Part shown: positions 53,761 through 62,728 of the stretch, one piece after another | Layout: every line of letters begins with the position of its first letter | Numbering within the stretch: position 1 is the stretch's first letter | NCBI GenBank assembly: GCA_009829735.1 | Contig: CM020619.1 | Coordinates: 24,949,554 to 25,013,553 of the forward strand | Source: Pyropia yezoensis | Lineage: Eukaryota > Rhodophyta > Bangiophyceae > Bangiales > Bangiaceae | Direction of reading: 5' to 3' | Length of the DNA stretch: 64,000 nucleotides | Translations under genes and position numbers: made by a program | The notes under the pieces: generated by a model | Database searches by the model: none | Seen by the model: only the letters and a program-made list of their open reading frames with translations | What the model was told of the DNA's origin: nothing

Positions 53761-54242
53761 GTGCGTGGGTGTCGGCGCCATCGGGGGAGACCGGAAGGGC
53801 AACCACAGACACAGACCAAAGACGACCTTCACCCTTTGAACCCTCTCGATCACCACCGACGTCGCGCCGTCCTCTTCCCCAGACCCACCACCGTCACCAC
53901 CTCCATCCTCTTCCCCGCACCCTGTCGCCCTATTGGCTGGCACGGGTCGCTGACACCATCACGAGTACGTTGAGGGCTGCCCAAGTGCGGGTGGTTCCTC
54001 ACATGTGGTAGCTTCAGGTAGTTTGGCTTTTCTACCTGGCGGTGACTTGCGATTCCGTTTTTGATTTGGCTCTCCCTGCGATTGCGCAGTCGTGTTGCCC
54101 CCTACGTTCGGCTTGCCACGGGCATTGTAATACGAACGTAGCGGGTTCCAGGAATCACACCGAACGAACAATTTCCTGACACAACCCTTGTGGTTTTTTT
54201 TTCACGGAATTTTTGTTTTGGTCAACCGATTGTTGAATCCCA

Positions 54243-55022
54243 GTGAGATCCACATCAGATTCGGAATACTCTTCCTCAGCACTGACGGCCGGCCCGACAT
54301 CCTCGGCGGCCTCGGCGCGCGATACCGGGTCCACGTCCCGTGGCACCCCCCCGGTACGCACACCCTCGACGATCCGCGCACCCTCGACGGTCCGCGCACC
54401 CCCCACGACCCGTGGCGCCTTCACGGCCCACGGTCCGTCGGCACGCGGCCCCCCGTCGGCACGCGGCCCCCCGTCGGCAAGCGGCTCCCCGCAGGCACAC
54501 GCCCGCCCGAGGGCACACAACCCCCCGGCGGGCGCCCACTCGATTCCTACCCCGGCGGTCCCAGTCCGCCTCGCCTCGGCGGGCCGGGCCGCACCCAAGC
54601 CCCCCCTCTCGGGCAAGGGCAAGGGCCCTGCCACCAAGGACACGGCAGCCCGCGTCAACCGTCGCCTGTTACTGCCCCCCCAAGAATCGGGGCGCCGTTA
54701 CACCGCCCCGACGCCACCGGTGATTGGTCACATCAAGCCAGCCACCGCGCGCGCGGTTGAGCAGCGTGAGCAACGCCGAATTGCCAAGAGCCACCGTGGG
54801 GCGCAACGGAAATTCCTTTGCAATCCGTGCGGTGTGCGGTGCAACAGCCTCACTGTGCTGCGTGATCACCGCGGATCCCGTCGCCACCGATACGTAATTA
54901 ACCGCCCGGACACCCTTCCCCGTTGCGAACCCTGCGGTCGCGAATTTGAGTCGGTGGAACATTTTGAGCGGCACACACGTGGCAAGGATCATCACCGCAC
55001 GCTGGCGCGCCGCACCGATTGA
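54243..55022 (+). CDS. LTR-encoded protein with two U1/matrin-type C2H2 zinc fingers
   Basis: A 259-codon open frame inside the 5' LTR. The N-terminal half is Pro/Ala/Arg-rich. Then comes a basic stretch ending in QREQRRIAKSHRGAQ. Two C-terminal fingers follow, CNPCGVRCNSLTVLRDHRGSRRH-like and CEPCGREFESVEHFERHTRGKDHH-like, both exactly C-x2-C-x12-H-x5-H, the spacing of U1C/matrin-type RNA-binding fingers. There is no ATG: the frame opens after a stop at 54234 and the first usable start is GTG at 54243, so it may be a downstream exon or need a non-AUG start. Known gypsy elements do not normally encode a protein within the LTR. A role in RNA binding or chromatin is inference. Confidence 0.6.
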   Translation: MRSTSDSEYSSSALTAGPTSSAASARDTGSTSRGTPPVRTPSTIRAPSTVRAPPTTRGAFTAHGPSARGPPSARGPPSASGSPQAHARPRAHNPPAGAHSIPTPAVPVRLASAGRAAPKPPLSGKGKGPATKDTAARVNRRLLLPPQESGRRYTAPTPPVIGHIKPATARAVEQREQRRIAKSHRGAQRKFLCNPCGVRCNSLTVLRDHRGSRRHRYVINRPDTLPRCEPCGREFESVEHFERHTRGKDHHRTLARRTD

Positions 55023-55114
55023 CACCTGTTGACACGCCCCAGGATCTGGCCTAGGAGCCCGATTTTCCCCCTTTGATCCCCCCGCTTGGAAATCCGACAC
55101 GACCCGACTCGGGC

Positions 55115-55368
55115 CTGTGCACGGACGCTTCTGAATAATCCGTTTGTGTGATTTCAACCGAATTTCTTGTGCTTCTCGAAGTAGTGCTGTACATCATTTG
55201 GAACGTTGCAGCAACTAGCGCAGCACTTATCCAAATCGTGTACACCACCACTGCTGCAGACAAACTCCTATCCCACATCTCCGAGATCTTCCTTGGGGTC
55301 CTCCCCAAGCAAGTCTTGTGAAATCTGGGTTGTAAGTTTGTTTGCCTCGGACTTGAACCCAAGACACC
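55115..55368 (+). other. gypsy leader between 5' LTR and gag
   Basis: About 250 bp with no long ORF. TGGAACGTTGCAGCAACT at about 55198 is a candidate primer-binding site (starts TGG) if the LTR ends at TACATCA just before it; I could not match it to a particular tRNA. Confidence 0.4.
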
Positions 55369-56238
55369 ATGGATGCACCAATCCCAGGGGGTGTCAACCC
55401 GGCCAATCCGGGCTCGGGCTCGAACGCACCGACCATGGAAGCTTGGACCCAGCTTATAGCGTTTGTCGCGCAAATGAGCGAACAACTCGAGGCTCATAAG
55501 ATGGAACTAGCCGACGCTAAGCAGCAACTGTCCGAAGCCAAGGCCAGGGCCACTACTAGTAGCATGAAATCCGCGAGGCCGAACAAACCCGTGGCTTTCT
55601 CCGGTAAACCTGGGACGGTTGAAGCGTGGTGCTCGCATATGGATTTCTATGTGCGACTGAGTGACCCCGACGATGCGTGCAGTATTGCTTGCACCTTCCT
55701 CGACGGCGAAGCGTTCGACTGGTGGAAGGTCTACATTCAGACTACAGCTGTCCCGAACTGGGAATCCTTCCGTTCTGCTCTAATTCGCCGCTTCAGTCCA
55801 CTGAACAAGACACAAGCGGCACGAGACAAGCTGCACTCGTGGCGCCAAATCAAAGACGTCGGAACGTTCAACAGGACGTTTCTGAGCGCCCAATTGGACA
55901 TCCCTGACATCAAGGAAGCCGAGAAGATTGACCGCTACACCCGAGGCTTGAAGCGGGACATCTGGCAGGCTCTTTGTCTCAAGACCTACTCGGATCTTGA
56001 ATCTGTCATGACTGACGCTCTGCGCGTGGAGGCTGCCAAGGCTGGTGCCTCGACGCACCTCGGCGGCACATCTGCGAGGCCATCCACGACGGGTGTCATT
56101 CCCATGGAAATCTCCAGCATCAAAGTCGAGAAACTCACGCCTGAAGAGCGTCAGCGCTGCATGCGTGAAGGCCTCTGCCTCCGCTGCCGTGAGAAAGGAC
56201 ATATGGCCAAAGACTGCCCAAAAGGCCAGCGGAACTGA
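55369..56238 (+). CDS. gag: gag of the gypsy (chromovirus) element
   Basis: A 289-residue polyprotein. A coiled N-terminal helix (QLEAHKMELADAKQQLSEAK, about 45-64) precedes the retrotransposon Gag core: KPVAFSGKPGTVEAWCSHM, a WWKVYIQ region, then LIRRFSPLNKTQAARDKLHSW. A single CCHC zinc knuckle (CLRCREKGHMAKDC, about 271-284) closes the protein, which ends shortly after. It forms the capsid-like particle and packages element RNA. The ATG at 55369 is in CACCATGG, a good eukaryotic context. The stop at 56238 lies within an overlap with the pol frame. The frame is uninterrupted, so this copy is young. Confidence 0.93.
   Translation: MDAPIPGGVNPANPGSGSNAPTMEAWTQLIAFVAQMSEQLEAHKMELADAKQQLSEAKARATTSSMKSARPNKPVAFSGKPGTVEAWCSHMDFYVRLSDPDDACSIACTFLDGEAFDWWKVYIQTTAVPNWESFRSALIRRFSPLNKTQAARDKLHSWRQIKDVGTFNRTFLSAQLDIPDIKEAEKIDRYTRGLKRDIWQALCLKTYSDLESVMTDALRVEAAKAGASTHLGGTSARPSTTGVIPMEISSIKVEKLTPEERQRCMREGLCLRCREKGHMAKDCPKGQRN
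56193..56238 (+). promoter_or_regulatory. gag/pol overlap suited to a -1 frameshift
   Basis: The pol frame is open from 56193, one base behind gag, so the two ORFs overlap by 46 bp before the gag stop. CCCAAAAGGC within it is a candidate slip site. No downstream pseudoknot was verified. Confidence 0.5.
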
Positions 56239-56261
56239 AGCAGCAACCGTCATCAAAACCG

Positions 56262-59200
56262 GTGCCAGACGCTTCTTCGGTTCCTGAAAACATGTCGTCA
56301 CCATTTGAAGGCCCGCGTCTCGGCCTTCTGCTTTCTACTGCCTCTGTCAATGGACATCTTGTTAAGGTGCTGTTTGACGACGGATCTCCCATTAACGTCG
56401 TATCAAGGCGCCTCGTGAATACCCTGAATGTGACCACGAAAGAAACGGACTTCGCGGCTAACATGCCCGATGGTCGCTCCCACGTCCTCGCAGAGACCAT
56501 TGAACCCTTAGAGATTCACATCGGCCCATACCAAGAACGTCTTCGGTTTGCTGTATGCGACCTAAGTGCGTATGACATCATCCTCGGAAAGAAATGGCGT
56601 GACGACAAGGACGCCAAAATCAACAACAAGAAGAACAAGATCTCCTTCAAGTTTAACCAAAAGAACATCTCCATCACTGCCTCCCTCAAGAAACCCCATG
56701 GCCTGATTAGTAGGCAACGCCTCGCCAAGGACCTTATTCAAAAAGTTCCTGTCTTCGCCATTTACCTGCAATCCGAAGATCCTTCCAGCACCTTTGACAT
56801 CAATGCGATCAAAATGGGAGAAGCTGAAGACAAGAATGACGTCCAAGAGATTCTCAACGAGTACGCCGACGTCTTTCCGGAAGAGCTTCCCGATGGACTC
56901 CCTCCTGAACGCAGTCACAAGTTTAGCGTCAAGCTTACGGAGGACGCTCAACCACGTCGCAGTGGCATTTATCGCCTATCTGAATGGGAACTCGATGAAC
57001 TCAAGACGCAACTTGCAACCCTCATACGAAAGGGGTTCATCCAACCAAGTGCCTCACCGTGGGGCTCTTCTGTACTCTTTGCCGCAAAGAAGGACGGTGG
57101 CTGGCGAATGTGCATCGATTATCGAGCATTGAACAAAGCCACTATCAAGAACGCATATCCCTTACCAAGAATTGACGACATCTTCGACCAACTGCGAAAG
57201 GCCAAGTACTTCACGAAGATCGACCTCCGATCAGGTTACCACCAGATCCGGCTTGACCCTGATACTATCCCACTGACGGCGTTCCGAACAAAATACGGGT
57301 TCTACGAATTTACCGTGCTACCCTTTGGGCTAACAAATGCCCCCGCGGTCTTCATGAACCTAATGAATGACGTCTTCCGACCCTATCTCTACGAGTTCAT
57401 CTGCGTCTACCTCGACGACATCCTGGTCTACAGTGAAGCTTACGAAGATCATCTAAAGCACCTAAGGCAAGCCCTGGACAAGCTGCGAGAGCATAAGCTC
57501 TACGTCAAACTCAGCAAATGCCAATTTGCGCGAACAACTGTGGACTACCTCGGCCATGTCATTTCCAACGAAGGCTTCTCTATGGAGGACTACAAGGTCC
57601 AAGCCATTCGATCATGGGCAACGCCACAGAGCAAAAAAGATGTGCAATCTTTCCTCGGCATGGTCAGCTTCTATCGTCGATTTATTAAGGGAATGGCATC
57701 CGTGGCTGCACCCCTCACAAGGCTTACTGGAAACGTCGACTTCGAATGGAACTCTGACGCCCATAAGGCCATTGAGCAACTACAAACCCTGACGACAAGT
57801 GCACCAGTACTGAGGCCATTCGACAAGAGGTACCCAATCTTCGTCTCCACAGATGCCAGTGGGTATGCTGTTGGCGCTGTCCTTGAACAAGATGACGGAA
57901 AAGGACGACGCCCAGTGGCCTACTTCTCATTGACGCTGAACATCCACGAACAGCGCTACAGTATCCGTGAGCGCGAACTGCTCGCAGTTGTACAAGCCAT
58001 TCGACACTGGCGCTGCTACCTCCATGGAAGGTCGTTCGAGGTGCACACCGACCATGAGTCCCTAAGGTACTTGAAAACCCAAGAGAAGCTCAACGACCGG
58101 CAAGTCAAGTGGCTAGAGCTGTTGGAGCAATTCGATTTCAAGATCATCCCCATCAAGGGCACTTCCAGCCCCGTAGCTGATGCTCTTTCAAGGCAACCAC
58201 AAGACGCCCCCGATAAGCACGCTCCCAATCAAGATCTCTTTAGTCGCGTGCTAACCAAGACCATCGAAAGCCTACCCAAGAAAACTGAAATCAACAACCT
58301 CATGACCATAAGCCAAAGTGATCACAGCCTTGCCACCCTAGACCAAGAGTACAACGCGGATCCCGAGTTTGCCGACCTAGTCAAAGACCCGGTATCTCCC
58401 TACCGGCTTCACATGAGGTTGTTGAAACGAGGTGACCGTACGTGCATCCCCGTTGGTACTCTACGCCAAAGACTACTCCATGACTACCACGACATCCCAA
58501 GCCAAGGACATATGGGAGTTAAGAAAACCACCAACGCTATTGCTTCCAAATACTACTGGAAGACAATGCGGAAGGACATCCAAAGATACGTACAATCATG
58601 TGATTTGTGCCAGCGGAACAAAGCTGGCACCCATTCACCTCTGGGTCACCTCAAACCACTAGATCCACCGAACCAACGATGGGCAAGTGTCTCCATGGAC
58701 TTTATCACCCCCCTTCCACTGACCCAAAGGGGCCACAATGGCATTTACGTCATTGTGGACAGACTGTCGAAGATGATTCGACTACCACCAATGAAGCTCG
58801 ACTGTACTGCACCAGTCGTAGCGCAACTCTACCATGATCACGTCTACCGTCATCACGGTCTACCATCCGACGTCGTCTGCGACCGAGACCGTATCTTCTT
58901 CTCCAACTTCTGGCAGTCGCTCACCGAAATTCTCAAGGTCAAGATCAAGGCATCTTCAGCCTGTCATCCCCAGACGGACGGACAAACCGAGATCATGAAC
59001 AAGAAGATTGAAGAAATCCTGCGAAACTTCGTGAACCATCATCAGGGAGATTGGGACCTCTTCCTTGTTGCTGCAGAAGCAGCTTACAACCGGTCACCCA
59101 ATGCGGTCACGACGTACTCCCCATTCTTCCTGAACTACGGCTTTGAACCAAGGACAGTACCTGTCGACATCGTCGAGAGCAAGGAATCGAAACTACCAGC

Positions 59201-59753
59201 AGTCTCAGATTGGCTAAGCAGTCTGCAAAAAGCTCAGGAGACTGCCATTACCGCTATCAAGAAGGCCAATGAGACGCGCTCGGCGTACGCTAACCGTCGA
59301 CGCCGACCATGTACGATCGCTGTCGACGACCTCGTGCTCCTGAGCACCAAGAACCTTATGCCGGACGCCTTCCAGGGCGCTCGCAAGTTGATGCCCAAGT
59401 TTTCGGGACCATACCGAGTCACTGAAAACATCAATGATGTTACGTTCCGTCTGGATCTGCCTCAAGCAGTCCTTGATCGAAAGGTGCACAACGCCTTTCA
59501 CGCCAGTCTACTCAAGCCGTACAACGCTGATCCGTATGGTCGACTTCCTCCCGCTCCAGCTCCGGTAGCATTTCCGGACGGATCGGTTGAGTACGAAGTG
59601 GACTCCATTATTCGGTCACGAAAACGCCGTGGACGACTGCAGTACCTGGTCAAGTGGAAAGGCTGCGATGTCAGTGAGAACACCTGGCTAACCACGCAAG
59701 ACCTCGACAACGCACCTGAGGTTCTCGACGCCTTCCTTCGACGCACGTCCTAA
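56262..59753 (+). CDS. pol: pol of the gypsy element: protease, RT, RNase H, integrase, chromodomain
   Basis: An uninterrupted ORF of 1163 residues from a GTG; translation probably enters by frameshift from gag. The protease active site FDDGSPINVV is at about residue 38. Reverse transcriptase has the WGSSVLFAAKKDGGWRMCIDYR block and YLDDIL (~385). RNase H follows with STDASGYAVGAVL (~528). Integrase has the HHCC region (about 740-787), MDFI (~812), CDRDRIF (~870), and HPQTDGQTE (~905). A C-terminal chromodomain follows (EYEVDSIIRSRKRRGRLQYL to TWLTTQDLDNAPEV, about 1110-1155). That places it among chromoviruses, whose chromodomain steers integration into marked chromatin. All catalytic residues I can check are present, so it may be active or recently active. 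Domain order RT-RNaseH-IN is Ty3/gypsy. Confidence 0.97.
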   Translation: MPDASSVPENMSSPFEGPRLGLLLSTASVNGHLVKVLFDDGSPINVVSRRLVNTLNVTTKETDFAANMPDGRSHVLAETIEPLEIHIGPYQERLRFAVCDLSAYDIILGKKWRDDKDAKINNKKNKISFKFNQKNISITASLKKPHGLISRQRLAKDLIQKVPVFAIYLQSEDPSSTFDINAIKMGEAEDKNDVQEILNEYADVFPEELPDGLPPERSHKFSVKLTEDAQPRRSGIYRLSEWELDELKTQLATLIRKGFIQPSASPWGSSVLFAAKKDGGWRMCIDYRALNKATIKNAYPLPRIDDIFDQLRKAKYFTKIDLRSGYHQIRLDPDTIPLTAFRTKYGFYEFTVLPFGLTNAPAVFMNLMNDVFRPYLYEFICVYLDDILVYSEAYEDHLKHLRQALDKLREHKLYVKLSKCQFARTTVDYLGHVISNEGFSMEDYKVQAIRSWATPQSKKDVQSFLGMVSFYRRFIKGMASVAAPLTRLTGNVDFEWNSDAHKAIEQLQTLTTSAPVLRPFDKRYPIFVSTDASGYAVGAVLEQDDGKGRRPVAYFSLTLNIHEQRYSIRERELLAVVQAIRHWRCYLHGRSFEVHTDHESLRYLKTQEKLNDRQVKWLELLEQFDFKIIPIKGTSSPVADALSRQPQDAPDKHAPNQDLFSRVLTKTIESLPKKTEINNLMTISQSDHSLATLDQEYNADPEFADLVKDPVSPYRLHMRLLKRGDRTCIPVGTLRQRLLHDYHDIPSQGHMGVKKTTNAIASKYYWKTMRKDIQRYVQSCDLCQRNKAGTHSPLGHLKPLDPPNQRWASVSMDFITPLPLTQRGHNGIYVIVDRLSKMIRLPPMKLDCTAPVVAQLYHDHVYRHHGLPSDVVCDRDRIFFSNFWQSLTEILKVKIKASSACHPQTDGQTEIMNKKIEEILRNFVNHHQGDWDLFLVAAEAAYNRSPNAVTTYSPFFLNYGFEPRTVPVDIVESKESKLPAVSDWLSSLQKAQETAITAIKKANETRSAYANRRRRPCTIAVDDLVLLSTKNLMPDAFQGARKLMPKFSGPYRVTENINDVTFRLDLPQAVLDRKVHNAFHASLLKPYNADPYGRLPPAPAPVAFPDGSVEYEVDSIIRSRKRRGRLQYLVKWKGCDVSENTWLTTQDLDNAPEVLDAFLRRTS

Positions 59754-59763
59754 GGGGGGGAGG
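59752..59763 (+). promoter_or_regulatory. polypurine tract before the 3' LTR
   Basis: AAGGGGGGGAGG lies directly before TGTAAGG. This is the expected plus-strand primer of reverse transcription and fixes the LTR start. Confidence 0.85.
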
Positions 59764-60125
59764 TGTAAGGATTTCCCCCCTAATCCCATGCCTAATACTT
59801 AAGGGATAATATCTGGGACCTCTCCTTACAGATCCTGCCGAATCAACTCCTGGCAACATGGATCAACTCCTTGTATTGTGGGGCATGACGCGGTGTACCT
59901 TCCAGACGCAAGATGAGTCAGCCGCTGTCTCACGGTGTCTGCCGGCCGCACGACAGCAGCCATCGACAGCCCATCATGGCCTGTCGAAAGGCGCCACCGT
60001 CAGCACCCATGACGAGCCACATCTGCCACAGCTGGCGAGTCCGTTAAAATGTCCTCGCTGCAGCATTGCAGCAATGTGACTGGCTAGCCGGCTGGCCGAT
60101 TCGGCCGACTCGATCGAATCGTGCT
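59764..60125 (+). mobile_element. 3' LTR of the gypsy element, truncated
   Basis: Matches the first ~362 bp of the 5' LTR almost exactly. The few changes include GATCAACTCC for GACCAACGCC near 59860 and CAGCAATG for CAGCGATG near 60069. It breaks off at CGTGCT, where the next element starts. The rest would lie beyond that element, outside the window. Confidence 0.9.
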
Positions 60126-60594
60126 TGTGGCAGTATTGACCCCCAGGTAGGGGGGCAACACGTGCCATGCAAGGGGCGGCAGGCCACTAGCCTGATCCGT
60201 TCCTCCCCCTGCATTTGGGTCCATATTCCCTAAGTTTGGGATAGTTAGCTTAGTAGTAAATCCAACTTGGATTTGAGGGTTTTCTGCATTTATCGTCTTG
60301 AATTTTCGTGTGGCCCGGTGGGCAGGTGCTGGGGTGGGAGATTCTGAGTGGCGAGATTCTGAGTGGACCCTGGGGGGATAAGGGGAGGGACAGCGGGGCT
60401 TGGCCCTGCGTCCCCGTCGCGACCAAGAAACTGTTGGACCACACACCATCCTCTTGTTTGTCCGTGGGGGGTTTGCCCCACAACAGGGACAGAGTGTGTG
60501 CGACTTGCACTTCTTCCGGTTCCCCCGACACGGGAGGCAGCCCTAGCACACCGCCCCAACTTGGGTGCCGTGTGTGCTTGTGGTTTTTGCCACA
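60126..60594 (+). mobile_element. 5' LTR of second LTR retrotransposon, inserted in the gypsy 3' LTR
   Basis: 469 bp from TGTGGCAGTATTGACC to TTTTTGCCACA (TG...CA), followed after two bases by a tRNA-type primer-binding site. The start resembles that of the third element (TGTRGCARTAT), indicating related families. Confidence 0.8.
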
Positions 60595-60596
60595 TT

Positions 60597-60614
60597 TGGT
60601 GGAGCAGCAGGGGA
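60597..60614 (+). promoter_or_regulatory. primer-binding site of second element
   Basis: TGGTGGAGCAGCAGGGGA, 18 nt, identical in the third element (62505-62522). It starts TGGT as expected for pairing with a tRNA 3' end; I could not assign the tRNA. Confidence 0.7.
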
Positions 60615-60713
60615 TAGAGGTAAGTTTTACCTCCGGGTGCACCCGGGTGTAGGGGGCCCTCTGTCTCAGAGGAACGGTGGTCTTGGACGGTGTCATACGG
60701 ATCGTCAGCCAAC

Positions 60714-62140
60714 ATGGCTAGCTCGGACCCCCCGTCGTCCGGGGAGTACACGGGTGACGCACGTACTTCAGTGCCTTTGAATACTGGTGAGACACAGGTG
60801 GGTTTACCTGGGGTCGCAGAGGGACTAGAGGTCCCTCAAGCCAGCAGGACTGGAAGTACGGGCGGGCAACAGGCCACCCCGACTCAGTCGGGAGTTCACT
60901 CGGGTGACACTTCTGATGTGGGTGGGCCGAAGTCTGGCCACCGCGTGGTATACTCAACGGGAACGTCCCAAGGGGTGAGGACTGTCCCCGCGGGTTCCAC
61001 TCGGGTTGGAGCCAACTTTGGCTTGGAGTCGTCGCCAACTAGGCTTTCGGAGGACGGTGGACCTCCGTTGGTCGGCGATGGGCTCGCGCCCATGCCCCCG
61101 GTTGAGACCCATGAGGAGCGTGGTTACCCCTCAGGTGGACTCCCGGAGGCGGACCGAGACTCAACGGGAGTCGTCAATCCACTCCTCGCGGAAACTGTCC
61201 GTCGGGAGGCGACCAATGTGTTGCGGCAGACTTTGCCGGACCTGGTGGTCACGATGACAAATACTATTCTGAATCAGATTGTGGCGAGTTTGCCAGATGG
61301 CCTTAATGTCCAGACCGGATTGGGGCTTTCGAGCCCGCAGGCGCAGGGGGAATCCCCCCTTACGCCTATCTCTGGTCGCCCCGAACTGGGGGCGACACCT
61401 GTGACTCCCAACGAGGGAGCCACACCGTACTCGGTGGGGCGTACGCCCTTCACGGGGGAGTTCCCCCCGGAAACGCCGGCGGCTACACCAAGCGCGCCGC
61501 GCCGGACTACAGGCACTGAGAGTGAACTTACCCCAGTGCCACAGCGGCTGTTCCCTCAACGTGAGGTGCCGCCCAAGATCCAGGTAGCCAACCCGGTCTA
61601 CCAGAGGATCTTTGACTGTGAGACCTACGCCCTCCACAACAAGTCGGTGGCGTATGGTCCTGACCAGGCCCGAGCCATGGGCCGTGCCAAGAAGAATGCA
61701 CTTCATTCTTTTGGGCACAAAGCGGAGTGGGACGGAACTCCCCCCCTCCGTGTCTTTGAGTTCCTACGTCGTTTCACAAAAGCCTGTGACGACAATGCCA
61801 TAAGTGAAGGCATGGCTTTTTACATGCTACAGGAGTTTACGAAGGGCGACCTACGGACAGAACTTATGTCCGTCATGCCCAGCTCCTCAAGTGGAGGCGC
61901 TGGGGAGGTGACGTCCTATTTGGAGCTCGTCAACTGGTTGTTGAGAGCCATGGTTGATGAGGCAGCGTTGGCTTCTCAAGTCGAGGAGTTTACGCAAGCC
62001 CATCAGGAAGAGGCGGAGGACGAGTTGTCCTTTGCGGAGCGAGTCCGTAAGCTCAACAATCTTTGTGGGTTTCTTCATCCACAAGCTGTGGTGAAGAGTC
62101 GGTTTGTGGAGGGACTCCATTGGTCAGTCCGGATGGAGAC
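60714..62140 (+). pseudogene. gag of second LTR element, truncated by the third
   Basis: Starts at the ATG at 60714 (MASSDPPSSGEYTG) or 60690 in the same frame. A ~280-residue Gly/Thr/Pro-rich N-terminal region is followed by a helical Gag core. Core segments are FEFLRRFTKACDDNAISEGM, AFYMLQEFTKGDLRTELMS, YLELVNWLLRAMVDEAALAS and ELSFAERVRKLNNLCGFL. The core aligns block by block with the third element's gag. The frame is cut at 62140 by the third element's LTR and stops in foreign codons at 62168. No protease or RT is seen before the interruption, so its superfamily is undecided. Confidence 0.72.
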
Positions 62141-62503
62141 TGTAGCAATATGGTTGTCCGTATTGTGACCCTAATATTAGGGGGGCTACTTCTAACCCTT
62201 AACTTTCAATTTGATAGTTCGTACTGGTCACGGTATCTATAAGTTACGTATGACCAGAGGGACTTGCATCTTGGGGTGGAGGGTAGTTAGTAGTGTCTCC
62301 GAGGGTTTATAACGAGGGGGCCGGTGGCGAATCCACCGCCGGCCAAGGTAGAACAACAAACCCCTCCCATTTGGGCTCCCATCTTGGTCCCGTGGCTTGC
62401 GCTCCAAGGAAAGCAACCTTGGCCTCCCGGTGACGTTGGTGCCGATCCCCCTTGGTGAGTGTTCCCTGAGAGTGGACGTGCGACGGATTCCTATTGTGCT
62501 ACA
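62141..62503 (+). mobile_element. 5' LTR of third LTR retrotransposon, inserted in the second's gag
   Basis: 363 bp from TGTAGCAATATGG to TATTGTGCTACA, followed by one base and the same 18-nt primer-binding site as the second element. TTTATAA near 62305 is a possible TATA box. The other LTR is outside the window. Confidence 0.8.
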
Positions 62504-62504
62504 T

Positions 62505-62522
62505 TGGTGGAGCAGCAGGGGA
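62505..62522 (+). promoter_or_regulatory. primer-binding site of third element
   Basis: TGGTGGAGCAGCAGGGGA, one base after the LTR end; identical to 60597-60614. Confidence 0.7.
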
Positions 62523-62728
62523 CGGGTTTCCGTCACCCTTGTGGTGACGCCGTCTTCGGCCCTGGCACACGGATAGGGATCTGGTCCTTTTCTTGTACTC
62601 GTGGTGTTGCGACCTGATCGATTGTGTTGAGATTTTACCTGTGACTGTGATCTACTGTTACTCTCCCCAATCTACCCCCTCGCTCTCTTGTTCGTGGTGA
62701 TTGATACGTCGGTTGACTGATTGTGACC
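62523..62728 (+). other. leader of third element
   Basis: About 200 bp between primer-binding site and gag, with no ORF of note. Confidence 0.5.

Larger units (their letters stand above)
53157..55114 (+). mobile_element. 5' LTR of the chromovirus-type gypsy element (~1.96 kb)
   Basis: The start TGTAAGGATTTCC is identical to the 3' LTR start at 59764, where it follows a polypurine tract; identity to the 3' copy runs ~363 bp until that copy is cut off. The end is placed at CTCGGGC (55114) because the older copy stops there, but a TG...CA end is not obvious. The LTR could instead end near 55193 (GTACATCA, followed by TTTGGAACG). It contains a TATA box, the zinc-finger ORF, and an antisense ORF. 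Confidence 0.8.
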
